NCBI GenBank assembly: GCA_018056955.1
Contig: JAGPEQ010000001.1
Span: forward strand, 63,773 to 127,772
Direction: 5' to 3'
DNA: 64,000 nt
DNA from: Bacteroidales bacterium
GTDB taxonomy: Bacteria > Bacteroidota > Bacteroidia > Bacteroidales > Tenuifilaceae
Positions 35,093 to 43,226 of this stretch are shown piece after piece (within the stretch, counting starts at the first letter, position 1; every line of letters begins with the position of its first letter). The notes below the pieces were generated by a model. That model did not search any database and was not told the origin of the DNA. It saw only the letters and a program-made list of their open reading frames with translations. Position numbers and translations under genes: made by a program.

Positions 35093-36679
35093 TTATTTAA
35101 ATTCCGTGTAATTTTTGGCAACCTCTTCGGCTAGGTTTGTTAATGCATCGGTAATTTGGTCGTTAAGATCGCCTTTTGCCATTTGTTCCAGTTCCGATTT
35201 AAGTAAAAGCTGGCAACGTTCCAGGAAATCCTTTTCAAAATTGCGAACTTTTCCTGTAGGGATATTTTTAAGCAAACCTTTTGTTCCGCAGAAAATAATT
35301 GCAACCTGGAGTTCAACCGGTAAAGGCTGGTATTGTCCCTGTTTAAGTATCTCAACGTTTTTAGCCCCTTTGTCCAAAACGGCAAGTGTGGCAGCATCTA
35401 AATCGGCGCCAAACTTGGCAAAAGCCTCAAGTTCGCGATACTGAGCCTGATCCAGCTTTAGGGTGCCGGCAACCTTACGCATCGATTTTATCTGTGCCTT
35501 TCCACCAACTCGCGAAACCGAGATGCCTACATTGATGGCAGGCCTAATACCGTTGTTGAACAGGTTCGATTCAAGGAATATTTGACCATCGGTAATAGAT
35601 ATCACGTTTGTAGGGATGTAAGCCGACACATCACCTGCCTGGGTTTCAATAATTGGCAATGCGGTTAGCGAACCTCCACCCTTAATCAAAGGTTTAAGTG
35701 GCGATGGCAAATCGTTCATCATGGAGGCTATATCATCGGATTCAATAATTTTTGCTGCACGTTCCAGTAAGCGCGAATGAAGGTAGAATACGTCGCCAGG
35801 GTAAGCCTCACGCCCTGGAGGGCGGCGTAATAGAAGCGACACCTCACGATACGAAACCGCTTGCTTTGACAAATCATCGTAAACAACGAGAGCGTGCCGA
35901 CCTGTATCCCTAAAATATTCACCTATGGTAGCTCCGGCAAATGGTGCATAAAACTGCATGGCAGCAGGATCGGATGCCGTAGCAACAACAATGGTTGTAT
36001 AATCCATTGCGCCGTAATCCTCAAGCGTTTTAGCAATGCTTGCTACCGTTGACCCTTTTTGTCCTATAGCAACATAAATGCAGTAAACAGGATCGCCCTT
36101 TAAGTAATTGTTTCTTTGGTTGATAATAGTATCAATGGCAATTGCCGTTTTCCCTGTCTGGCGGTCGCCAATAATAAGTTCTCGCTGTCCTCTTCCGATG
36201 GGAATCATTGAGTCAATTGCTTTGATACCGGTTTGAAGCGGTTCTGACACAGGTTGTCGGTAAATAACACCTGGAGCTTTGCGCTCAAGTGGCAAAACAA
36301 TGGTTTTTCCGGTTATAGGGCCTTTCCCATCAATTGGTTCACCAAGCGTATTAACAACTCGACCAAGAAGTCCATCGCCAACAGGAATTGAGGCAATCTC
36401 GCCAAGCTGTTTAACCCTGTCGCCCTCCTTTACCAGTTCGGTGGGGCCCAAAAGAACTATACCAACATTATCCTCTTCAAGGTTTAGGGCAACCCCCTTT
36501 ACACCTGATTCAAACTCAACTAGTTCGTTTGACTTTACATTGTTTAGCCCAAAAACACGAGCTATACCATCGCTAACCTGTAAAACAAATCCAGTCTCCT
36601 CAAATCTTGCTTTGGTTTCAATACCTGCAAGTTCATCCTTAATGAGTTGAGTTATTTCGGAAGGTTTTATTCCTGCCAT
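35093..36679 (-). CDS. atpA: ATP synthase F1 alpha subunit
   Basis: The non-catalytic nucleotide-binding F1 subunit, 528 residues. The P-loop [15 protein letters not shown] and the conserved [14 protein letters not shown] and [20 protein letters not shown] are intact. [14 protein letters not shown] marks the alpha/beta signature. It lies 9 bp before atpG. Confidence 0.97.
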   Translation of the reverse strand: MAGIKPSEITQLIKDELAGIETKARFEETGFVLQVSDGIARVFGLNNVKSNELVEFESGVKGVALNLEEDNVGIVLLGPTELVKEGDRVKQLGEIASIPVGDGLLGRVVNTLGEPIDGKGPITGKTIVLPLERKAPGVIYRQPVSEPLQTGIKAIDSMIPIGRGQRELIIGDRQTGKTAIAIDTIINQRNNYLKGDPVYCIYVAIGQKGSTVASIAKTLEDYGAMDYTTIVVATASDPAAMQFYAPFAGATIGEYFRDTGRHALVVYDDLSKQAVSYREVSLLLRRPPGREAYPGDVFYLHSRLLERAAKIIESDDIASMMNDLPSPLKPLIKGGGSLTALPIIETQAGDVSAYIPTNVISITDGQIFLESNLFNNGIRPAINVGISVSRVGGKAQIKSMRKVAGTLKLDQAQYRELEAFAKFGADLDAATLAVLDKGAKNVEILKQGQYQPLPVELQVAIIFCGTKGLLKNIPTGKVRNFEKDFLERCQLLLKSELEQMAKGDLNDQITDALTNLAEEVAKNYTEFK

Positions 36680-36682
36680 AGC

Positions 36683-37237
36683 TTACCTGTTTTCAAATTT
36701 TTTCTCTAGCAAGATTTTCTTTACAGAGCCAAGTTGCCCCTTTATGCTCGAATCGAAAACCTTACCATTTACTATTAATGTATAACCTGCCATTAACTCA
36801 GGTTTGACCTTAACATCTATTTCACATTCCGAATTTAAAGTCTTTGCCACTTTTGCCTTAATCCTCTCCAGAGCTGAGGGTGATAGCTCTTCGGCCACCA
36901 ACAACTCCACGTCAAGAATATTTTTGGTATTAAGGTAGATGCGACGAAAAATCAGAAAAACATTAAATAAAATATTGGCTCTATTCTTTTTAATAATCAA
37001 ACCAATAAATTGTTTTAGTGTTTTGGGTAAAGTATTTCCGGAAACGCGTTCAATCAATCCAATTTTTTCGTCTGGAGAAAGGGTGATATCCTCTAGTACT
37101 TCGAGAAGTTTCGATTCTTTTAAAAGGATTTCAAGTAAATGGTGAATAATGGGATAAATGCTATCGAGTTCATTTTTTTCCTGACAGAACTCAAAAAGCC
37201 CTTTAGCGTAACGCGATGCTATTGATCCGGAAATCAT
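36683..37237 (-). CDS. atpH: ATP synthase F1 delta subunit
   Basis: The stalk subunit that joins F1 to the b subunits, 184 residues. The N-terminus SGSIASRYAKGLFEFCQEKN and the C-terminal region ELMAGYTLIVNGKVFDSSIK are typical. Spacing to neighbours is three bases on each side. Confidence 0.92.
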   Translation of the reverse strand: MISGSIASRYAKGLFEFCQEKNELDSIYPIIHHLLEILLKESKLLEVLEDITLSPDEKIGLIERVSGNTLPKTLKQFIGLIIKKNRANILFNVFLIFRRIYLNTKNILDVELLVAEELSPSALERIKAKVAKTLNSECEIDVKVKPELMAGYTLIVNGKVFDSSIKGQLGSVKKILLEKKFENR

Positions 37238-37240
37238 TTT

Positions 37241-37735
37241 TTAGTTTTTGGGTATTTCGTCGAGCAAACGCTCAATGTACTCCTGTTGCTTTTCTTTATC
37301 CTTAAGCTGTGTACGTAAAACTTTTTCAGTTAGGCTTATGGTTAACTCTGCAACAGTAACATAAAGTTCCTTTTTGGCAGCCTCTTTTTCCAAAAGAATT
37401 TGCTCACGGGCCCTATCCAGCATCTTTTGGGTTTCAATACGAGCCTGCTCTTTTGCTTCAGCCAGCAGTTTTTCCCGCAAAGCTTTAGTTTCGGCTATTT
37501 CGCGTTCGCGTTCTTGCCTAGCCTTTTCGGCCATGTTCTTACTTTCTTCCTGCAGCTTTTCAATTTCTGCACGGGCCTGCTCTGCAAGGCGCATTGAACG
37601 CGCTATGCTTTCCTCCCTGTTTTTAAGGGCTTGCAGTATGGGTTTCCATGCAAACTTTTTAAGAATAAAAAGCAGCACCCCAAACGATAGCAGAGCCCAA
37701 AATAACAGGCCGTAGTCGGGTGTAACAAGACCCAT
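37241..37735 (-). CDS. atpF: ATP synthase F0 b subunit
   Basis: The peripheral stalk subunit, 164 residues: an N-terminal membrane helix (LLFWALLSFGVLLFILKKF) followed by a long Glu/Lys/Arg-rich coiled coil that dimerises and binds delta. Confidence 0.94.
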   Translation of the reverse strand: MGLVTPDYGLLFWALLSFGVLLFILKKFAWKPILQALKNREESIARSMRLAEQARAEIEKLQEESKNMAEKARQEREREIAETKALREKLLAEAKEQARIETQKMLDRAREQILLEKEAAKKELYVTVAELTISLTEKVLRTQLKDKEKQQEYIERLLDEIPKN

Positions 37736-37746
37736 AGGCTAAAATT

Positions 37747-38004
37747 TTATACAAATAAAGCCACAATAAGTATAATAAGGGCAAAAAATGCAACCCCTTC
37801 AATAAGCGCAGCCGAAACAATCATGTTTGTTCGAATATCGCCTGAGGCTTCAGGCTGACGGGCTATAGACTTTAGAGCCGAAGAGCCTATGCGACCAATG
37901 CCCAGTCCTGCGGCTAAAACAATTATTGCTGCACCCAATGCAATGCCAAATTTTGCAATTGATGCGCCATCGATTGACTGAAGTAAAATTAGTAATGTAT
38001 TCAT
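37747..38004 (-). CDS. atpE: ATP synthase F0 c subunit
   Basis: The 85-residue ring subunit with two hydrophobic helices and the polar loop ARQPEASG. The ion-carrying carboxylate is Glu in ALIEGVAFFALI. The sodium-type signature (Gln in helix 1, Ser-Thr after the Glu) is missing, so protons are the likely coupling ion. Confidence 0.95.
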   Translation of the reverse strand: MNTLLILLQSIDGASIAKFGIALGAAIIVLAAGLGIGRIGSSALKSIARQPEASGDIRTNMIVSAALIEGVAFFALIILIVALFV

Positions 38005-38022
38005 AGTTTTATATTTAAGTTG

Positions 38023-39108
38023 TTAGTGATGTTCTTCTGTAGCCATTCCAATATATAGGGCTGTAAGCAAAGTAAAAACATATGCCTGGATAAGGGCAAC
38101 CAGTAATTCCAGCAACGACATGAATATAAGGAAAACCAGAGAAATGGGTGCAACGGCAAATCCTAACCAAGCTATCATTGAAGAAAAAATGAAAATCAAG
38201 CTAAGCAGAACCGTAGCTACCATGTGCCCAGCAAGAATATTGGCAAACAAACGGACCATTAAAACAAATGGCTTGATGAATACTCCAATAAACTCTACCA
38301 GGGGCATGATTGGTATGGGCAACTTCAAAAATGTTGGTATACCCGGTGGGTTAACTATATGTTTCCAGTAATCTTTGTTGGCATGCCGGTTAATTGTAAA
38401 AAAAGTAAAAAGCGCAAGAGCCATGGTTACGGATATGTTACCAGTAACATTAGCCCCCCCTGGAAACAATGGAATAAGACCCAAAAGATTTGAGAACCAT
38501 ATAAAAAAGAAAAGAGTTAACAAAAAGGGCATGAAATGGTTATAGCGTTTCTCTCCTATAGAAGGGATTGCTATTTCGTCCCGAATAAATATTATAAATG
38601 GCTCAAAAACATTTTGTAAACCTTTGGGTGGTGAATCGGGATCTTTCTTATACCTTCGGGCTATGCCAATGAAAATTAAAGCCAACAAAATTGATGTGAA
38701 TAGTATTGAAAAGGCATTTTTGGTAATGGAAAAATTATAGGGTAATGGATTGGTTTCGTCAACTTCTCCCCTATTGTTTAACTCCACAATTTTACCTTTA
38801 AGTTTTCCTTCAGTCTCAATCCTGAAACCTTTATAAACTCCATGATCATAATGGAACTTGTTGGAAAGAAATACATGCAAGCCTGTTTTTTTGCTGTAAA
38901 GTATTACTGGAAGCGGAATGCTAATATGATGGTGATTTACGGTAAGTATATGCCACTCATACGAATCGCTTACGTGGTCAAATATGAATTCGGCAGTATT
39001 AAACCCCTTAGAGTCTTTTTTGTGTACTTCGTCAGCTTGCGCGCAATTTATGCTTGCGGCAATGAGTAACAATAAAATTAAAACCGATAGGTTAATTCTT
39101 TTCTTCAC
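38023..39108 (-). CDS. atpB: ATP synthase F0 a subunit with extracytoplasmic N-terminal domain
   Basis: Subunit a forms the proton channel. The essential Arg is in VLMVRLFANILAGHM and the C-terminal helix in LLELLVALIQAYVFTLL. At 361 residues it is about 100 longer than the E. coli protein: a signal-like N-terminus (RINLSVLILLLLIAASINCA) leads into a His/Asp-rich domain of about 110 residues before the first F0 helix. Such an extension is known in Bacteroidota. The only start at this place is GTG, overlapping the preceding gene by 17 bases. Confidence 0.94.
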   Translation of the reverse strand: MKKRINLSVLILLLLIAASINCAQADEVHKKDSKGFNTAEFIFDHVSDSYEWHILTVNHHHISIPLPVILYSKKTGLHVFLSNKFHYDHGVYKGFRIETEGKLKGKIVELNNRGEVDETNPLPYNFSITKNAFSILFTSILLALIFIGIARRYKKDPDSPPKGLQNVFEPFIIFIRDEIAIPSIGEKRYNHFMPFLLTLFFFIWFSNLLGLIPLFPGGANVTGNISVTMALALFTFFTINRHANKDYWKHIVNPPGIPTFLKLPIPIMPLVEFIGVFIKPFVLMVRLFANILAGHMVATVLLSLIFIFSSMIAWLGFAVAPISLVFLIFMSLLELLVALIQAYVFTLLTALYIGMATEEHH

Positions 39109-39463
39109 TTGTATTCCTATCCTTTACAATAAAGTATGTGAAATGCAAAAGTAAAACCAGATACGATATCAAATATACGATAACCAACAGAATTTTGTGA
39201 CTAAAACCGGCTAAAAAAATTACTAAGACAGCTACGAGGTTTACTAAAACATTGATTGACTTAATGATAAAATACTTACTTACATACTTAATTCTTGGTA
39301 AAACTGATTTTGATGAGATTAATGCGAAGGCTATAAAACTCAAAGAAGCAGGAACTAAAGGTATTATCCTTACTAATGTTTCACTGGTAACGAACCATAG
39401 AACCAATAGTAAGGATAAAACTATAACTAAAAGAGTAATCGCAAATCTTTGTTTAACACTCAT
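39092..39463 (-). CDS. Small membrane protein upstream of atpB (AtpI-like position)
   Basis: A 123-residue protein with four hydrophobic segments (ITLLVIVLSLLLVLWFV, PLVPASLSFIAFALI, INVLVNLVAVLVIFLAG, ILLVIVYLISYLVLLLHF) and a charged C-terminus. Its place before atpB is where AtpI or a related c-ring assembly factor usually lies, but I see no clear sequence signature. The ATG after a poor upstream extension is used as start. It overlaps atpB by 17 bases. Confidence 0.7.
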   Translation of the reverse strand: MSVKQRFAITLLVIVLSLLLVLWFVTSETLVRIIPLVPASLSFIAFALISSKSVLPRIKYVSKYFIIKSINVLVNLVAVLVIFLAGFSHKILLVIVYLISYLVLLLHFTYFIVKDRNTSEEKN

Positions 39464-39468
39464 TTGAT

Positions 39469-39849
39469 TTACTCTTGACCTGGAATAACTTCTTTGCTTT
39501 CCATTCCTAGCATATTGCAGTAACCTGTAAACTTGCAACCGGGTTCAATAGCTAGTTTACCTACAGTAATATCGCCATTTATCCGAGCCGATGATTTGAG
39601 CGATAATAGCTCATCGACAGTGATTTTACCCTCAACAACACCTGAAATATCTGAGTTTTTGCAAACCAACTCACCTTTTATTTTACCGGTTTCACCAACA
39701 ACAACTTTGCCTTTAACATTGAGGTTACCAACCAGAATGCCATCAATACGCAAATCGCCACTACTTTTAATATCGCCATTGATTTCAGTGCCAAATCCAA
39801 CCAGGTTGATGTTGTTAGCATTAAATTCGGGTTCATTTATTTTTGCCAT
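39469..39849 (-). CDS. Bactofilin (polymer-forming cytoskeletal protein)
   Basis: A 126-residue bactofilin. The core is a right-handed beta-helix with repeated hydrophobic/glycine pattern (IKSSGDLRIDGILVGNLNVK, GKVVVGETGKIKGELVCKNS, ITVDELLSLKSSARINGDIT) and short polar ends. Bactofilins form nucleotide-free filaments that place cell-wall enzymes. It lies five bases before the AtpI-like gene, an unusual neighbour for the ATP synthase operon. Confidence 0.92.
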   Translation of the reverse strand: MAKINEPEFNANNINLVGFGTEINGDIKSSGDLRIDGILVGNLNVKGKVVVGETGKIKGELVCKNSDISGVVEGKITVDELLSLKSSARINGDITVGKLAIEPGCKFTGYCNMLGMESKEVIPGQE

Positions 39850-39876
39850 AGGTAAAAAGTTTAATGTTTAGAATTA

Positions 39877-39884
39877 CAAATATA
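39877..39884 (-). promoter_or_regulatory. Possible internal promoter before bactofilin and atp genes
   Basis: On the minus strand TATATTTG fits the -7 consensus 28 bases before the bactofilin start. No clear -33 box is seen. Confidence 0.4.
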
Positions 39885-39894
39885 AAAATTCCGT

Positions 39895-40575
39895 TTAAAG
39901 TTTTTCCTTATCGCTTTCGTCAAAAATTTCACTTTCCCAATATTCTGAAGTTTCTTCAGCATCATCAGCAGTTTCGCTCATCCAGCTCCAGGTTTGTGGA
40001 GGAGGTCCTTGCCTTCGGTAAACAAAAGCGAGTATTGCACCTGTTATTCCTCCAAATAAATGGTATTCCCACGAAATTTGAGGGAATATTGGTAGTACGC
40101 CCCAAACCAAGCCTCCATAAAGAAAAACAACCAAAAGCGATATTGCCATCAGGTTTATGTTCTTGCGAAAAACTCCACTAAAAAAGATAAACGATGCAAT
40201 AGCATATATAATACCGCTGGAACCAATATGGTAACTAGTGCGAGCAGCAATCCAAACCATCATTCCGCTTAACAACCAGCTTAGTGAAAGTATTTTATAC
40301 CATAAATCTCTGTAAAAATAAACTAAACCTGCAATTAAAATAAATATTGTTATTGTGTTATTTATTAGATGATTAAAGTCAGAGTGAATTAAAGGAGCGG
40401 TAAATATTCCTATTAAACCTGAAATACTACGGGGTCGAAGGCCTAGCCGATATAACGATGAGCCTTCAATTATCTCCACCAGCTTGACTAGCCAAATCAA
40501 AAGGGTAAACAGAAAAGCAATTTGGAGGCTTATCTTGAATCGAGTTCGTTCAATTTTTAGGATAGCATCACTCAT
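39895..40575 (-). CDS. Rhomboid-family intramembrane serine protease
   Basis: A membrane protein of 226 residues with about six helices. The catalytic Ser is in HIGSSGIIYA and the catalytic His in EYHLFGGITGA; HSDFNHLINN is the conserved L1/TM2 region with His and Asn. A C-terminal acidic tail (ETADDAEETSEYWESEIF) faces the cytoplasm or periplasm. The ATG used overlaps the preceding gene by eight bases; an upstream start is open. Substrates are unknown. Confidence 0.88.
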   Translation of the reverse strand: MSDAILKIERTRFKISLQIAFLFTLLIWLVKLVEIIEGSSLYRLGLRPRSISGLIGIFTAPLIHSDFNHLINNTITIFILIAGLVYFYRDLWYKILSLSWLLSGMMVWIAARTSYHIGSSGIIYAIASFIFFSGVFRKNINLMAISLLVVFLYGGLVWGVLPIFPQISWEYHLFGGITGAILAFVYRRQGPPPQTWSWMSETADDAEETSEYWESEIFDESDKEKL

Positions 40576-41587
40576 TTCTACAGTTATCAATAAATTCTCT
40601 TTTGACAAGCTTAGGATCCGACAGGGTATTGTAAAACATATCGATGTACTCTAAAATATCATTCTTATTCCGAACTGTTAAAAGCGAATCGGCGGTTAAG
40701 AGATTCATTATTTCAGGTTTCTTTTTTATAAAAAAATCAATGGTAAAATTCAATTCTAGCTTTTGGCGACAATTACCTCGATAGTAACGTTCTCTAACAT
40801 TGGTAATTGGAATAATCTCGGGAGGTTTTGTATAGGGGGGGGTCACAAATCCGCAAAAATCAAAATCGTAAGGAACTGGTATAACTGAGGTTAAAGAATC
40901 GTGGTATAATAATTTTATGTTGTGTAGCTTAGGAACTGACCAATCGGTATTGCCAATAAGGTACTGGAACATTGTCATTACGTCAAGAACCGGTCTATAG
41001 GTGGCATTTTGAATAATCCCTTGTGTCTCTATCTCCTTGGTTTTTGTTCGCTTTGCCAGCCATTTTACAGGTTCAATTAAAATTCCATAGGTGATGAAAT
41101 TCTTGTACTTGCCAAACCTATCAAGATATATTAACCTAACTAATCGTACCTTAAAGCTATAGTCCGAAAGTATGTTATAGATACGGTATGCGTAGTACTC
41201 CTTTATTATATGTTGCTGGGCACGTTTGGTGTTCATACAGGGATTAACAAGCTTTATCCTTTGCGATGTGTTAAATATTGGATCGTTAATTTTTTGCGGT
41301 TTAATGGCAAGGGGTGGTATTTTGCAGTTTGATTTATCGCGCCGAAAGATTCCTCGTGTCATGGCTTTGGCAGGGAGCGATACTGAGGTATCAGCATAGA
41401 GATAGTAAATAATAATGTCGTGATAACGAGCGTTTTGGGGATTAACGTCGTAGAATAGTTCTTTTAAATCGCCAATTATTTCTATTTCCAGAATTGATTG
41501 TTCTTCAAATAGATTCCCTTGTGCATATGAACTTATAGTTACGATGCACAAAATAAATATTTGTGTTATTTTCCTAATCCTACTCAT
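40568..41587 (-). CDS. Exported protein, possibly CotH-kinase-like
   Basis: A 339-residue protein with a signal peptide (ITQIFILCIVTISSYAQ). The pattern YLIGNTDWSVPKLHNIKLL followed by VPVPYDFDFCGFV resembles the NxDW...N and YDFD metal/ATP-binding motifs of CotH-type atypical kinases, and an earlier YYAYRIYNILSDYSFKVRLV fits the same group. The match is by eye and the ATP site is not verified. It overlaps the ankyrin-phosphatase gene by four bases and the rhomboid gene by eight, so it is part of the same operon. Confidence 0.65.
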   Translation of the reverse strand: MSRIRKITQIFILCIVTISSYAQGNLFEEQSILEIEIIGDLKELFYDVNPQNARYHDIIIYYLYADTSVSLPAKAMTRGIFRRDKSNCKIPPLAIKPQKINDPIFNTSQRIKLVNPCMNTKRAQQHIIKEYYAYRIYNILSDYSFKVRLVRLIYLDRFGKYKNFITYGILIEPVKWLAKRTKTKEIETQGIIQNATYRPVLDVMTMFQYLIGNTDWSVPKLHNIKLLYHDSLTSVIPVPYDFDFCGFVTPPYTKPPEIIPITNVRERYYRGNCRQKLELNFTIDFFIKKKPEIMNLLTADSLLTVRNKNDILEYIDMFYNTLSDPKLVKREFIDNCRNE

Positions 41588-43221
41588 TTAATTAAGGTGC
41601 ATTGACCATTTATTGAACAACTCCAAAACTTTCGAGTTTCATCAATGAGTAACCCTTGGGGAACAATACCCCTGCGGGCAAAAGGAACATTGATTGGAAA
41701 TAACATTCCACTATAAAGCGGAGCAATACTATCAACTTCAGTATGACCTATAACCATTTGGCTTGCCCCAAATGTTTTTAAAACATAGCTAACTTCACTC
41801 ATAGTTGCTTTAGGTATTGTGGGAGTTTGTAGCAAGTAACCCCTGTACCAAAGTAAACCATATTCAGAAAAAATGAGGTTGAGCTCATTAAGAAAAACAT
41901 CGGGGTCAATTAAAAAAGAATTGTCGGGGTTATACAATTTATCAAGTAGCTGGTTCATTCGTACCAATGGGATATTTTTTTGCGCAAGCTGATACGATAT
42001 TCCGGCATGAACAAAGAGGATGCTATCAATTACTATTCCAGCCTTAAAGTTTCGGACCATAGCACCGGGCCAAACGTTTTTGGAAAAAAGATCTGAATAG
42101 GATATTTTATTTCCGCGTGTTAATATCTGATACTTTTCGTGGATATATCGATTGTCGTTGTTCAATATAATCGTCTCATGGTTTCCCATCAATGTGTAAA
42201 CCCGCCCACCCGATTGTTCAGCTTGCTCAGTTAATCGATAAACCAACCAAAGAACGTCGGTAACGCGTTCGCCCCTATCAACCAAATCGCCAATAAAAAC
42301 TAAATGCCCATCGCCAAAAATCCAGTTTAGATTTTTATCAACTATTGAGTTGTTAACCAGCAACTTTGCTAAACTGTCATATTCACCATGAACATCGCCA
42401 ACTGCAAATATTTTAACCTTTGAATTTATTACCGTCTCATTTTCGGAATACTTACTAGGTTTATTGAAGTTAACGGTGTAATTAATTGAATCAGTAGCAT
42501 AAAAACCTTTAAAGGAAATTACACCATTGGTGGCCCTAAAGGTTTTTGATTTAACAAAAACCTTTGAATTTATACTGTCATTAACCAGGTAAAAGACTCT
42601 GGCTCGGCGTTTACTAATTCTCTCAACATGTGGCCCATCGAAACAGGATGGGTAAATTCCTTTGGAGTAAGCCACCATGTAATCACGGAGAAGGTTAGCC
42701 GCCTCGGTTTTGCCAAATGATAGGGCGTACTCAAGAGAGTTGTAGTTCTGAAAGTTTTGGAAAAAGGGATTTGCCCTAAATCGCATCAATACTTTAAGGG
42801 TGTTTACAGAGCCAACCCTTGCTGCATAAAGTAATGGAGTATTACGTTGAATGTTATAGACATCAACTATTGCTCCGTGGGTCAGCAAGTATTCAGCAAT
42901 AGTATCCTTATCGTATATTGCACACTGAATTAACGGTGACAGTGTGTTTAACACAATATTTACATTGGCGCCTCTATCGACTAAATTCTTTATAAGATTT
43001 AAATTTGAGTTAGAAATTGCGAGGGTTAAAAGTGTGTGCGAATTATTAAAATAGGTTTTATTAATACCATTTACTTTAATTAAACTATCTATCTTACTAA
43101 TGTTGTTTTCATTAATAAAACTTACAACCAAGGAATCATTACTTGTGTTGTCCTGAGCAAAACCATGAACAAATAAAAAGGGGGTAAATACAAGAAGATG
43201 TAATGCTAATTTAAATTTCAT
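41584..43221 (-). CDS. Exported ankyrin-repeat PPP-family phosphatase
   Basis: The protein (545 residues from the chosen start) begins with a signal peptide (KFKLALHLLVFTPFLFVHG). Residues about 60-185 form ankyrin-like repeats (TLLTLAISNSNLNLIKNLVD, NTPLLYAARVGSVNTLKVLM). A metallophosphatase domain follows, with GDVHGEYD (275-282), GDLVDRG (311-317), GNHE (346-349), HAG and a late GHTEV. This is the PPP Ser/Thr phosphatase or Shewanella-like phosphatase set. The start at 43221 leaves five bases after the SpoIIE gene. An exported ankyrin-PPP fusion is uncommon. Confidence 0.85.
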   Translation of the reverse strand: MKFKLALHLLVFTPFLFVHGFAQDNTSNDSLVVSFINENNISKIDSLIKVNGINKTYFNNSHTLLTLAISNSNLNLIKNLVDRGANVNIVLNTLSPLIQCAIYDKDTIAEYLLTHGAIVDVYNIQRNTPLLYAARVGSVNTLKVLMRFRANPFFQNFQNYNSLEYALSFGKTEAANLLRDYMVAYSKGIYPSCFDGPHVERISKRRARVFYLVNDSINSKVFVKSKTFRATNGVISFKGFYATDSINYTVNFNKPSKYSENETVINSKVKIFAVGDVHGEYDSLAKLLVNNSIVDKNLNWIFGDGHLVFIGDLVDRGERVTDVLWLVYRLTEQAEQSGGRVYTLMGNHETIILNNDNRYIHEKYQILTRGNKISYSDLFSKNVWPGAMVRNFKAGIVIDSILFVHAGISYQLAQKNIPLVRMNQLLDKLYNPDNSFLIDPDVFLNELNLIFSEYGLLWYRGYLLQTPTIPKATMSEVSYVLKTFGASQMVIGHTEVDSIAPLYSGMLFPINVPFARRGIVPQGLLIDETRKFWSCSINGQCTLIK

Positions 43222-43226
43222 CTTAT

